Under the pieces are notes generated by a model. That model did not search any database. It was not told the origin of the DNA and was given only the letters and a program-made list of their open reading frames with translations. From contig NZ_CP022437.1 in assembly GCF_002224365.1 (NCBI RefSeq), forward strand, positions 310,001-374,000: a DNA stretch of 64,000 bases, read 5' to 3'. A program made the translations under genes and the position numbers. Source of the DNA: Virgibacillus necropolis. Lineage in GTDB: Bacteria > Bacillota > Bacilli > Bacillales > Amphibacillaceae. Shown in pieces: positions 47,563 to 57,479 of this stretch. Every line of letters begins with the position of its first letter. Within the stretch, counting starts at the first letter, position 1.

Positions 47563-47970
47563 TTAGTAACCATATCCCAGAAAGGAGGAGTCGCTAGGAC
47601 TCCTCCTTTCTGGGATATGTGCAATAAAAGAAAATTGAATATGCTTTAATTTTTTATTGTTTACATCGATTCTTTCAATTGAAGCTATGAGAAGCTGCCT
47701 AAATTCCATTACTTCTAATCGATCTTTTAATTCTAGAAATTCCCTGAGTTGCTCACGTATAAAGTCTGCACTGACCTCTTTTACCATGTTGTTTTTAATT
47801 TCCTGTTCACTTTGTATTTTGGACAACGAATCTTTTAGGTTACTAACTTCCTCACGAAGTTCAGCAATTCGTTCTTTAGCCTCTTGATGTGTATAAAAGC
47901 CTGATCCAGTCATTACGTCGTCTTGAATCATCTTCTTCTGAGACTCAAGTTCTGAAATACGCTTAACGAG
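47563..47970 (-). pseudogene. Large serine recombinase, C-terminal relic
   Basis: The minus-strand frame from about 47970 reads LVKRISELESQKKM, DDVMTGSGFYTHQEAK, a coiled coil (ELREEVSNLKDSLSKIQSEQ), then VMEFRQLLIASIERIDVNNKKLK. This is the C-terminal coiled-coil and DNA-binding end of large serine recombinases (phage integrase or Ccr type). The catalytic domain and about 300 or more residues are absent. The frame breaks at 47971 where the DUF1998 relic starts on the other strand, so a deletion junction lies there. Confidence 0.78.
47571..47619. repeat. Perfect 22-bp inverted repeat
   Basis: Two 22-base arms (47571-47592 and 47598-47619) are perfectly complementary around GCTAG. The left arm starts CATATCCCAGAAAGG. 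It lies 57 bases after the rlmH stop and covers the last codons of the serine recombinase relic. It may be a terminator for the recombinase gene or rlmH, or part of an attachment region. No T run follows on either strand. Confidence 0.85.
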
Positions 47971-47973
47971 GTG

Positions 47974-48283
47974 ATGCTAGGGGTATTAATCTATACTGCT
48001 TCAGGGGATTCGGAAGGAAGTCTTGGCGGAGTAATTGAACAAGCTGATCCTGATAAATTATATCCAATTTTTATTCGAGCAATGGAAACGTATGATGTAT
48101 TGTTCTTCCGATCCGAACTGTTCGGAAGGCCAATTTAAGTATCATTCAACAGCAAATGGTGCAGCATGCCATTCTTGTTCTTACGTGTCAGAAACATCTT
48201 GTGAATGGGGAAATCAGCTGTTGGATAGGCGGTTGTTATTGAACATTGATCCAGATGAAAATGTTGGCTATTTTCACATATAA
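47974..48283 (+). pseudogene. DUF1998 (DrmB/MrfB-like) relic, frameshifted
   Basis: The first frame reads GVLIYTASGDSEGSLGGVIEQ and DKLYPIFIRAME. After a frameshift near 48095 it continues as MYCSSDPNCSEGQ, HSTANGAACHSCSYVSETSCEW and GNQLLDRRLL. Both parts are the C-terminal DUF1998 domain with its four-cysteine cluster, as in DISARM DrmB and related helicase-associated proteins. The first 500 or more residues are missing. It indicates an earlier defence system at this site. Confidence 0.78.
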
Positions 48284-48291
48284 CTATTGTT

Positions 48292-48326
48292 AGAGTGTAG
48301 TTTATTAAAATCTACACTCTATTTGT
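48292..48326 (+). terminator. Terminator after the DUF1998 relic
   Basis: AGAGTGTAG pairs perfectly with CTACACTCT and is followed by ATTTGTC. The A- and T-rich stretch up to 48474 probably contains the BREX promoter, but no clear -35/-10 pair stands out. Confidence 0.6.
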
Positions 48327-48474
48327 CTATTAAAGCTAACTATATTACTATATAATTAGGCATAAGTCTAACTATTTTCATAAAATAAAGGAAATAGTAC
48401 TAGGAAAATAGAATTATATACATATGATTAATTAGAAAATATCATTTTAAGCATGTAAAAAAGGATGTTTTGAC

Positions 48475-48915
48475 TTGAATATACATAGTTTGAAAAATGA
48501 AATTAGCCAGGTTGATGGCTGGTATCATAAGTTGATTTTTATTGTTGATCGGAATGAGCAATTTCACACAAGAATTCCTTTGCTTGATGATTATGAAAAA
48601 GTAAATGTAAATCGTGTGCTAAGCGAAGGTTTAATAAGTGTTCCAAAACAAAAATACCCAATGTATATTGATGAGCTTTTGGAGAAAGTTCTAAAGAGCA
48701 AAGAAAATATTTACATATTACAACATAATGATATTTTATTCGATCCAGTACTACAAACAAATCCAGTTCGTCTATTGGAAAATCTAAGTAAGACATACAA
48801 ATTAATTGTTGAATGGCCAGGAAGATATGTGGATGGTCGATTAATTTATGCAGAATATGGTCATCCTGAGTATTTTGTTAGTGGTGATTTTGAAGGAAAA
48901 GTATATATAAAGTAA
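48475..48915 (+). CDS. brxF: BREX type 3 protein BrxF (degenerate P-loop)
   Basis: 146 residues from TTG 48475 after AAAAGGATG. The C-terminal half (ILFDPVLQTNPVRLLENLSK, WPGRYVDGRLIYAEYGHPEYF) matches the BrxF family, small proteins described as P-loop containing. At the place of the Walker A motif this protein has LIFIVDRNEQFHTRIPLL, with no GxxGxGK[S/T]. It is the first gene of the BREX operon; brxC follows after 13 bases. Confidence 0.78.
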   Translation: MNIHSLKNEISQVDGWYHKLIFIVDRNEQFHTRIPLLDDYEKVNVNRVLSEGLISVPKQKYPMYIDELLEKVLKSKENIYILQHNDILFDPVLQTNPVRLLENLSKTYKLIVEWPGRYVDGRLIYAEYGHPEYFVSGDFEGKVYIK

Positions 48916-48928
48916 AGTGAGGGAATAG

Positions 48929-51900
48929 ATGATGCTTCGTTATAATGATTTAATATCATTTGAACCAATTGAATCAGTCATACAATTAAGAGAGGCAGAT
49001 GATAAAGATAAGGCAATTTCACTATTGCAATCCTATGTTATTTCTGATCATATGGCAGATAAGTTAATGGATGATATTTTTGAAAACCTTCAATTTGAAC
49101 GTATGGTAGATAACCGTGGAATGCTGATTGTTGGAAACTATGGGTCAGGTAAATCACACTTAATGAGTGTTGTTTCTACTATAGCAGAGTTACCTGAATC
49201 AAGCCAGTATCTCCGTTATGAGAAGGTAGCTGAAAAGGCGAAAGAAATTGAAGGTAAATTTAAAGTAATTCGTGCAGAGTTTGGTGCTGTTACGATGTCT
49301 TTACGCGATATAATTTGCCAACACTTGGAAAAGGGACTAGAAAGAATGGGGATTGATTATACATTCCCACCTGCTGACCAAGTTACTAATAACAAAGATA
49401 TGTTATACGAAATGATGGATTTATTCCATGAAGAATATCCAGATCAGGGGTTACTCTTAGTTATAGATGAGTTATTGGATTATTTACGTAGTAGAAATGA
49501 AATGCAATTGACATTGGATCTCGGCTTTTTAAGAGAAATGGGGGAAGTTTGTAGTAATTCCCGTTTTCGATTTATTTCTGGCGTACAGGAAATGCTATTT
49601 GATAATCCTCATTTCCGTTTTGTTGCAGATTCATTACGAAGAGTAAAAGAACGGTTTAAAGAAACACGGATTGTTCGCGAAGATATTGCGTTTGTTGTCT
49701 CCGAACGTTTATTAAATAAAAATGAGGAACAAAAAGCATTAATTAGAGAACATCTAAGCAAATTCACAAAAATGTATAATGGTTTGTCCGAGGAAATGGA
49801 AACATACGTCAATATGTTCCCAATCCATCCTGCATATCTTGAAATGTTTGAAAGGGTAAATATCGCTGAAAAACGTGTTGCTCTTAAAACGATAAGTGAT
49901 GAAATAAAGAAATTAATTTCAAAAGAAGTGCCAGAGGATGCAACGGGTTTTATTTCCTTTGACAGTTATTGGAATTATATCATTGAGGATTCTTCACTAC
50001 GATCGAATGACCGCGTAAAAGTAATCATGGATAAGGTGAATACATTAAAAGGAACCATTCAAACGGGAGTGAAGCGGCAGTATAAAGCGATGGCTGAAAA
50101 GATGGTTGATGCTTTGGCTGTATTTCGCCTAACAACCGATGATTTGAATACGCCAATTGGTCTAACTTCCGAAGCAATGCGCGATGAACTTTTTATAAGC
50201 TATCCGACATTGTTAGATTTTGATGAAGATGTAGCAGAGTTTTTGAAAACAACGATTGATGCGGCGATGAGAGATTTGCGTAATGTTGCAAGTTTTCAAT
50301 TTATCTCGTTGAATGATGAGAACGGCCAATATTATATAAATATTGATGAGGCTATTCCGGTTGATGAATTGATTAGCCAACGAGGTGAAATGTTGGATAA
50401 CAGTAAGTTGGACAGTTATTACTTTGACGTATTAAAAAATGCTACAGAAGTATCAGATAATACATATGTCCATGGTTATAAAATTTGGTTGCACGAGATT
50501 CCTTGGATGGACCGTCGTGTCAAACGCCAAGGTTATTTATTCTTTGGTGCACCAAACGACCGCTCTACTGCACAACCTGAACGAGATTTTTACATTTACA
50601 TGCTTCAAGCATTCGATGAGCCCAAGTATAAAGATGAAGAAAAAGAAGATGAAGTTTTCTTTAGGTTGAAGAAAAAGAATGGTGAATTTATTAAATTGCT
50701 ACGTTTATATGGTGGAGCAACAGAAATGTACAATTATACAACAACAAATAAGAATTTATATAAACCTAAAATTACAGAATATCAAAGAAAACTAGTTAAA
50801 TGGATTAAAGAGCATTTTGTTGAAGCTTATGAAATCGTATATAAGGGGAAAAGTGCTAGTGTAATGGACCATGGCTTTTTATTAACAGCTAACCCGGATA
50901 CATTAGTAGATTTAATAGACACGGTTTCTCAGGATTTATTATCTAAATGGTTTGAAGTGAAGTATAGTGAACATCCATCATTTAGAAAAATTGATCGATC
51001 CTTTTTAACGAAAGGGAATATGCATACGTATGTAAAAGATGCCCTGGATTATTTAAATGGTAAAAGAAAAGCACAAGGTGAAGCAATACTTGACGGTCTC
51101 ATTCTACTTGATCAAAATGGAAAACCTACTACAAGGAAATCTGCGTATGCAAATTGGGTTGTTGATTTGTTGAAGCAGAAGGAAAGAGGACAAGTATTAA
51201 ATCAGAATGAACTCATTGAAGTAATTAATACTGTTCAAGGTACTCCTGACCAGCGCCTTACTAGAAAATTTGATATAGAACCAGAATTACTTGTCGTTAT
51301 CCTTGGCTCACTCATTCAAAGTGGTGAAATAGTGGTAACGATCGGTGGAACAACATATGAAGCAATGAATTTCTCTGACTTTGTTCGATTACCTATAGAA
51401 GATATTACCTATTTTAGCCATATCAAAAAACCAAGTGGTCTGCCAATTCCGGAAATTCAGGGCTTAGCAGATATGTTTGATACGTTCAAAGTCGACTTTT
51501 CTGATACAGAGTCTGTCGATCGGGTTATAATACAAATTATTTCTGGAGCAAAAAGAGAAACAAGTCGGACGGTTGAGATGTTAGCAAATTTACGGGAAAA
51601 ATTTCAAAAATGGGATGGCCCGTTATTTATATCTGAAGAAGCAGAAGAATATACAGACCAACTAAACAGTTTAAATGAATTTTTACAAGGTCTTCAAGTA
51701 TATAATACAAGAGCTAAAATAGTGAACTTGAAATATGATATAGCTCGAATTGAACAGGAAAAGGGCCATTTAGAACTTATCAATAAGCTAGAAAGTTTAC
51801 AGAAACGTTTAATTGAGTACACGAAAGTTGCAGATTACTTAACGAAAGCAAGGTACATTGTTTCTCCAAGCAAGGAGTGGATAAACGATGTAGATATTGC

Positions 51901-52633
51901 ACTAGATAATTTAAGTATTGCATTGAAACATGATGAAGATTGTTCTCAAGAAATTGCAGATTTAGAATGTTTGAAAAAAGAATATATCGATCATTATCTT
52001 CAATTACATCAACGAAATAGGTTAAATGCAACAGAAAATAGGGGAAAAGCAGCATTACTAGAGGATGATAGACATGATGCTATTCAATTATTGTCAACTA
52101 GAATGGAATTATTTCGAACAAGTAATGTCTTTGATGATTGGAAAGGAAAAATCCAGTCATTAAAGGATTGTTATCATTTAACAGCTGACAAATTAGAACA
52201 CCGTCCAGAATGCCCTAACTGCCATTTCAATCCTAGGGAGGAATTGAATAGGGAGAAGGTATCGATAGAAGAATTAGATGAAGAACTAGATTCCATTCTT
52301 ACCAAATGGACAGATACATTATTAACAAACTTTAATGATCCGGTTGTGAAAGGAAGTATTGAGTTATTAGAAGGAAAACAAAAACAACTCATTCAATCAT
52401 TTATAGAAGATCAAACATTTCATTTGCCAATCTCTGTTGAACTAATAAAAGCAATCAATATTGTATTAAAAGGGATTCATCAAGAGAAAATTGACGTAGA
52501 GCAATTAGTAAAAGTTGTAGGAGATGGAAATCCGATTACGATACAGGAAGCAAAGCATAATTTTGAGAAATTACTTAGAGCAATGGTTGGGAATAATGAT
52601 GAAAGCCGAGTACGTCTAACAGTTAAAAAGTAA
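48929..52633 (+). CDS. brxC: BREX ATPase BrxC (PglY/DUF6079 type)
   Basis: 1234 residues. The P-loop LIVGNYGSGKSHLM is at about 67-80 and Walker B-like LLLVIDELLDYL at about 178-189. A helical middle section and a C-terminal part with a CPNC motif near residue 1094 follow. It matches the large BrxC/PglY ATPase of type 3 systems in size and position. In BREX it is required for phage exclusion and methylation, probably as an AAA+ assembly. The start is ATG 48929; a second ATG follows at once. GTGAGGGA lies upstream. Confidence 0.88.
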   Translation: MMLRYNDLISFEPIESVIQLREADDKDKAISLLQSYVISDHMADKLMDDIFENLQFERMVDNRGMLIVGNYGSGKSHLMSVVSTIAELPESSQYLRYEKVAEKAKEIEGKFKVIRAEFGAVTMSLRDIICQHLEKGLERMGIDYTFPPADQVTNNKDMLYEMMDLFHEEYPDQGLLLVIDELLDYLRSRNEMQLTLDLGFLREMGEVCSNSRFRFISGVQEMLFDNPHFRFVADSLRRVKERFKETRIVREDIAFVVSERLLNKNEEQKALIREHLSKFTKMYNGLSEEMETYVNMFPIHPAYLEMFERVNIAEKRVALKTISDEIKKLISKEVPEDATGFISFDSYWNYIIEDSSLRSNDRVKVIMDKVNTLKGTIQTGVKRQYKAMAEKMVDALAVFRLTTDDLNTPIGLTSEAMRDELFISYPTLLDFDEDVAEFLKTTIDAAMRDLRNVASFQFISLNDENGQYYINIDEAIPVDELISQRGEMLDNSKLDSYYFDVLKNATEVSDNTYVHGYKIWLHEIPWMDRRVKRQGYLFFGAPNDRSTAQPERDFYIYMLQAFDEPKYKDEEKEDEVFFRLKKKNGEFIKLLRLYGGATEMYNYTTTNKNLYKPKITEYQRKLVKWIKEHFVEAYEIVYKGKSASVMDHGFLLTANPDTLVDLIDTVSQDLLSKWFEVKYSEHPSFRKIDRSFLTKGNMHTYVKDALDYLNGKRKAQGEAILDGLILLDQNGKPTTRKSAYANWVVDLLKQKERGQVLNQNELIEVINTVQGTPDQRLTRKFDIEPELLVVILGSLIQSGEIVVTIGGTTYEAMNFSDFVRLPIEDITYFSHIKKPSGLPIPEIQGLADMFDTFKVDFSDTESVDRVIIQIISGAKRETSRTVEMLANLREKFQKWDGPLFISEEAEEYTDQLNSLNEFLQGLQVYNTRAKIVNLKYDIARIEQEKGHLELINKLESLQKRLIEYTKVADYLTKARYIVSPSKEWINDVDIALDNLSIALKHDEDCSQEIADLECLKKEYIDHYLQLHQRNRLNATENRGKAALLEDDRHDAIQLLSTRMELFRTSNVFDDWKGKIQSLKDCYHLTADKLEHRPECPNCHFNPREELNREKVSIEELDEELDSILTKWTDTLLTNFNDPVVKGSIELLEGKQKQLIQSFIEDQTFHLPISVELIKAINIVLKGIHQEKIDVEQLVKVVGDGNPITIQEAKHNFEKLLRAMVGNNDESRVRLTVKK

Positions 52634-52649
52634 GAGGGAGGAAAGAACA

Positions 52650-55529
52650 GTGGAGAAAGAATCAACACAATTGTCATTTGGTGAAGAAAAGTCTCAAGCA
52701 GATAAAGAACCTGTTATCTGCTTAGGTATAACTTTTGAAAATGACGAAGAACGACGAGTATATTTTCGTGAAGAATTAAGAAAAAAACTGCCAAAACTGA
52801 AGGAAATTGAAGGATTTCCTAATGGGGAAGATGAGGATATTATTGCATTGTCAGATCCTCCTTATTATACGGCTTGTTCAAATCCTTGGATAAATGATTT
52901 TATTGAGAAGTGGGAGGAAGAAAAGTTTACAAAGTACGGTCGTGATCCACAAGAAGAGTATCATCGTAAACCATTTTCCGCGGATATTAGTGAAGGCAAA
53001 AATAATACTATATATAATGCACACAGTTATCATACTAAGGTTCCTTATAAAGCTATTATGAAATATATTTTGCATTATACTAAACCTGGTGATGTTATTT
53101 ATGATGGCTTTTGTGGTTCAGGGATGACTGGATTAGCAAGTGAAATGTGTGAAAGTAAAGAAGAGATTCAATCTTTAGGTTATAAAGTCAATAAAGACTT
53201 CATTCTTGATGAAGAAGGAAATAAATTCTCTCAAATTGGTAATAGACGCAGTATTTTATGTGATTTATCCCCAGCAGCAACGTTTATTTCATATAATTAT
53301 AATAAAAAAGCGGAAAAAGAAATTGGTTCTAAATTTTTATATAATCTACTTGAAGATATGGAAAAAGAATTTTCTTGGTTGTATAAAACATTTAATTCCA
53401 GTGAAGTTGAAGTAAAACTTAGCAAAGAAATTGAAGCACTTTATACAATTAATGATTTGAAAAGTTTTATAAACAAATATAATCACTTGTTAGCAAATAC
53501 AGAGTATGTTATCTGGAGCGAAAATTATTTATGTAATAGCTGCTTAAACGAAATGACTTTTTGGGATGCAAATGTAAATGAAGATGAGAAATCTGTTAAA
53601 AAAAATTTAGTATGTCCTAAATGCGGAGCAGAAGGTAAAAAAAATGATTGGGAGAGGGTTTATGAAGCAAAATCAGATTTAGTCACTGGAGAAATTATTA
53701 ATCATCCTAAATTAAGCCTTATTAAAATAAATTACTCTTCTGGAAAGTCAAGAAAAAATAAATTACCAGGAATTTTGGATTATAAAATTCTTGAATTATT
53801 AACTTTAGATGAAACATTTAAATCAATTAAAGTTACAGAATTATTCGAAGGCTATAATACCGCTCAGCCATTGAGAATTGGTATTAATAAAGTACATCAT
53901 TTTTATACAGAGCGTGTTAACTTATTAATAAGTTCGTATTTAAAGAAGATTAAAGATTCAATTCACTATAATGATGCTCAATTTTTGTTAGGAAGTGTCC
54001 TACCAAAAATGACTAAGATGAATAGGTATATGCCTCAATATAATAGTAAAGAAAAAGGGTTTAGAGCTTTAGTAGGACCTATGGCAAATGCTTTATATTT
54101 CCCACCATTATCGGTTGAAAACAATTTTTTATCTCAAGCTTTATTTCAATTAAATAAAATTGTAAATGCTTGGAATGACTATTCCGGTAACGCTATAACC
54201 ACTCAGAGCAGTACATCATTGAATATTCTATCAAATTCAGTAGACTACATCTTTATAGACCCACCTTTTGGTGCTAATATAATGTATTCTGAAATGAGTT
54301 TCGCAAGAGAATCTTGGTTGAAAATATTAACAAATAATAAAAAAGAGGCTATAGAAAATAATGTTCAAGGTAAATCTTTGAGAGAATATACAAATTTAAT
54401 GCTTGACAGTTTTAAAGAGGCGTTCAGAATATTAAAGCAAGATAAGTGGATAACTGTAGAATTTTCCAATACTAAAGCTAGTGTATGGAATGCTATTCAG
54501 TATGCTTTACAAGAATCAGGATTTATTATTGCAAGTGTAGATGCCCTTGATAAGCAACGTGGTGGATTTCACGCAATGACTTCAGCTACAGCTGTAAAAC
54601 AAGATTTAGTTATTTCTGCGTACAAACCTGCTGAAGAAAATATTATAAAGATGCGTGAACAAACGAATACATCTGAATCAGCTTGGACTTTCGTATCGCA
54701 ACATTTGGAGAAACTACCTGTATTTATGGGCTTGAAAGGTGAAGCATCAATTATTACAGAACGAACACCTCGTATCCTTTTTGATCGTATGGTAACTTAT
54801 CATGTACAAAATGGCTTACCCGTACCTGTATCTTCTGCTGAGTTCCAAGCAGGGGTAGTACAGCGTTTTCCGATGCGTGATGGAATGGCTTTCTTGGAAA
54901 ATCAAGTTGCCGAATATGATAAAAAACGAACTCTAGTTAGGGAATTTACACAGATGAGTTTATTTGTTTCAGATGAAAACAGTGCAATAGAATGGCTTCG
55001 TCAACAATTAATGAAAAAACCGCAAACGCGCCAAGACATTCATCCAAGTTTTATGAAAGAACTACAACACATAGCAAAACATGAAAAGCTTCCTGAACTA
55101 GATGATCTACTAAATCAAAACTTTCTAAGATATGATGGAGAAGGCACTGTTCCTAATCAAATTCTTACCTATCTAAGAAGAACATATAAAGATTTACGTG
55201 GCTTAGAACCTAATGATACAACAGTGGTTGAAAAAGCAATGCATCGTTGGTATGTGCCAGATCCAAATAAACAAGCGGACTTGGAAAAACTCCGTGAGAA
55301 ATCATTATTGCGTGAATATGATGGTTATTTACAGGAATTAGAAGGAAACAAAAAGAAACTAAAAACCTTCCGAACTGAAGCTATACGTGCTGGATTTAAG
55401 AAAGCATACAGTGATAAAGACTTTGAAAGTATTGTTAAAGTTGGTGAACGTATTCCAGAGAAAGTGATTCAAGAAGATGATAAATTGTTAATGTATTATG
55501 ATAATGCTTGTATTCGTTTAGGTTTATAG
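52650..55529 (+). CDS. pglX: BREX type 3 adenine-specific DNA methyltransferase (PglX-I)
   Basis: 959 residues from GTG 52650 after GGGAGG. SDPPYYTACSNPW (motif IV-like, residues 68-80) precedes FCGSGMTGLAS (SAM motif I, residues 154-164), the order of beta-class N6-adenine methyltransferases. A zinc-finger-like pair CNSC and CPKC lies at about 294-324. A second DPPF motif is at 537-540 (FIDPPFGANIMYSEMSF). The product marks host DNA so that the BREX system spares it. It lies 16 bases after brxC. Confidence 0.9.
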   Translation: MEKESTQLSFGEEKSQADKEPVICLGITFENDEERRVYFREELRKKLPKLKEIEGFPNGEDEDIIALSDPPYYTACSNPWINDFIEKWEEEKFTKYGRDPQEEYHRKPFSADISEGKNNTIYNAHSYHTKVPYKAIMKYILHYTKPGDVIYDGFCGSGMTGLASEMCESKEEIQSLGYKVNKDFILDEEGNKFSQIGNRRSILCDLSPAATFISYNYNKKAEKEIGSKFLYNLLEDMEKEFSWLYKTFNSSEVEVKLSKEIEALYTINDLKSFINKYNHLLANTEYVIWSENYLCNSCLNEMTFWDANVNEDEKSVKKNLVCPKCGAEGKKNDWERVYEAKSDLVTGEIINHPKLSLIKINYSSGKSRKNKLPGILDYKILELLTLDETFKSIKVTELFEGYNTAQPLRIGINKVHHFYTERVNLLISSYLKKIKDSIHYNDAQFLLGSVLPKMTKMNRYMPQYNSKEKGFRALVGPMANALYFPPLSVENNFLSQALFQLNKIVNAWNDYSGNAITTQSSTSLNILSNSVDYIFIDPPFGANIMYSEMSFARESWLKILTNNKKEAIENNVQGKSLREYTNLMLDSFKEAFRILKQDKWITVEFSNTKASVWNAIQYALQESGFIIASVDALDKQRGGFHAMTSATAVKQDLVISAYKPAEENIIKMREQTNTSESAWTFVSQHLEKLPVFMGLKGEASIITERTPRILFDRMVTYHVQNGLPVPVSSAEFQAGVVQRFPMRDGMAFLENQVAEYDKKRTLVREFTQMSLFVSDENSAIEWLRQQLMKKPQTRQDIHPSFMKELQHIAKHEKLPELDDLLNQNFLRYDGEGTVPNQILTYLRRTYKDLRGLEPNDTTVVEKAMHRWYVPDPNKQADLEKLREKSLLREYDGYLQELEGNKKKLKTFRTEAIRAGFKKAYSDKDFESIVKVGERIPEKVIQEDDKLLMYYDNACIRLGL

Positions 55530-55541
55530 GGGGAGTAAGAG

Positions 55542-57479
55542 ATGTCTAATTGGCGAGATGTTGTATTAAAAAAGTTTAAGAATCAAAGCAGTTCTTTTCT
55601 TTTTATTTACGACTTTGACTTTTTACTAAATGAAGAAGTTATTATAAATGATTTGGTAGAAAGTGGTTATCATGTTCTAAGATATGAGGACAGCATGACA
55701 TTTCGTTACATCTATGAACAAAAAATTCGTGGTAGTGAAAAGGACGTAAAGCTTATCGTCTTTGCCAATGAAGACATCTTCTTCCCTTATGAATTTGACA
55801 AAAAATCATTAAAAATAAAAATGGACATTCAGACGATTTTTCCGAAGTTCTCTGCAAATATTATTCGGAATATGAATCGAGATGACTTCGATGAGTTATA
55901 TCGGCTTCATCATTCCTATCAAGGTACTTCATCTGAACAAGAAACATTGGCTTTTATAATAAAAAGCTTTTATAAGATTCCTTATGAAATCATTGATGGA
56001 GAAGTAGGATTATATAAAGTCCTGCTTTCCATTCATTATCAAAAGAAAGATATTCCTGAAGTAGTAAGACAATTTTTATATGAAAAGTGGAATCAAGTTC
56101 ATGCTTTTAAGAATATACCGTTAAAGAATTTAATAGGAAATTCATCGTTTTTCTATCAATTTCTTGAAGGTAAGTGGAAGAGTCTAGTTATGAAAGTTTC
56201 TACTTTCAAGAAAGGCCAAATTAATGATTCTTTTTCTATTGAATACAGCAGCCCATTAGCTGATGGTGATGTACGTCGCATGATGAATGATTTATTTTTG
56301 GATGGAACATTGCAAAAAGCAAAAGGAATAGATGCTTCCAATTTTCCAGATTGGATGAGACCAGGTATTGAAGTGAAAGAACCAGGAGAAGATGTAGAAG
56401 AGAAACTGGATTATCTTTATGAAGAAATAATTAGCAAACTTGCCAATGCTAAAAAGTATAAAGACTGGATAAATATAATGGAATATCTAGCTGAATTCAA
56501 ACAATCATCGATAAGTATTGGAAAAAATCAGGATGAATTGATGAATAAAGTAAATCAATCCTTTACGTCTTGGATGATGAATCATTATCATTCTTTAACC
56601 AGCTTGCCACCTTATCCAAAGCCAAAATTGGTTCATCATATTGCCCATGTAATAAATAATGATAAAGATGTTAATGAAAAAGTAGCGTTATTAGTATTAG
56701 ACGGAATGAGTTATTTTGAATGGTTAATCGTAAGGAACTATCTAAAAGATAAAGGTTTTTCCTTTGATGAAGATGGGGTGTTTGCCTGGGTTCCAACCTT
56801 AACCTCTGTGTCTCGCCAAGCGATTTTCTCTGGAAATACCCCATTAACATTTGGTAAATATATTACAACAACATCTTCTGAGGAAAAGGGCTGGAAGGCG
56901 TTTTGGGAAGAACATGGTGTTTTAAAACAATATGTAACCTATCAAAAAGGGTTAGGAGCGGAAACGTACGATAGCGCTAAAATAAAAGGTTTAGCAAGAA
57001 AAGCTACGAAAGTGTACGGAGCTGTTGTGGATGTGATTGACCAATTTTCTCATCACGCCGTACTTGGTGAAAAAAGTGTCCTATCGCAATTACAATTATG
57101 GTTAGAATCAGATTATCTTGTAAATTTGTTATCCAATTTACATCATGCTGGATTCACCATCTTTCTTACATCCGATCATGGCAACACCAATGCAATAGGT
57201 ATTGGACGTATATCTGAAGGCGTGCTAGTTGAACAAAAAGGTGAACGGGTTCGAATCTATAACGACCGTACGATTTACGATGATTCAGCAAATCAATTAC
57301 CAGCAATAAAATGGTCCAATGTTGGATTACCTGATGATTATCATGTACTCTTAGCACAATACGGACAAGCCTTCGTACCTAAGGGTCAGGATATTGTTAC
57401 ACATGGTGGAATCAGTATCGAAGAGGTAATTGTTCCATTTGTCAAAGTTGAACCAATTAAGGGAAGTGGGTTGAATTGA
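55542..57479 (+). CDS. pglZ: BREX phosphatase-domain protein PglZ
   Basis: 645 residues. The PglZ alkaline-phosphatase-like domain occupies the C-terminal half: VALLVLDGMSYFEWL near 383, TSVSRQAIFSGNTP (nucleophile region), FLTSDHGNTNAIGIG near 543 and VTHGGISIEEVIVPFV near the end. These carry the metal-binding Asp and His residues. The N-terminal half has no recognised fold. GGGGGAG precedes the ATG. It overlaps brxA by 4 bases. Confidence 0.93.
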   Translation: MSNWRDVVLKKFKNQSSSFLFIYDFDFLLNEEVIINDLVESGYHVLRYEDSMTFRYIYEQKIRGSEKDVKLIVFANEDIFFPYEFDKKSLKIKMDIQTIFPKFSANIIRNMNRDDFDELYRLHHSYQGTSSEQETLAFIIKSFYKIPYEIIDGEVGLYKVLLSIHYQKKDIPEVVRQFLYEKWNQVHAFKNIPLKNLIGNSSFFYQFLEGKWKSLVMKVSTFKKGQINDSFSIEYSSPLADGDVRRMMNDLFLDGTLQKAKGIDASNFPDWMRPGIEVKEPGEDVEEKLDYLYEEIISKLANAKKYKDWINIMEYLAEFKQSSISIGKNQDELMNKVNQSFTSWMMNHYHSLTSLPPYPKPKLVHHIAHVINNDKDVNEKVALLVLDGMSYFEWLIVRNYLKDKGFSFDEDGVFAWVPTLTSVSRQAIFSGNTPLTFGKYITTTSSEEKGWKAFWEEHGVLKQYVTYQKGLGAETYDSAKIKGLARKATKVYGAVVDVIDQFSHHAVLGEKSVLSQLQLWLESDYLVNLLSNLHHAGFTIFLTSDHGNTNAIGIGRISEGVLVEQKGERVRIYNDRTIYDDSANQLPAIKWSNVGLPDDYHVLLAQYGQAFVPKGQDIVTHGGISIEEVIVPFVKVEPIKGSGLN

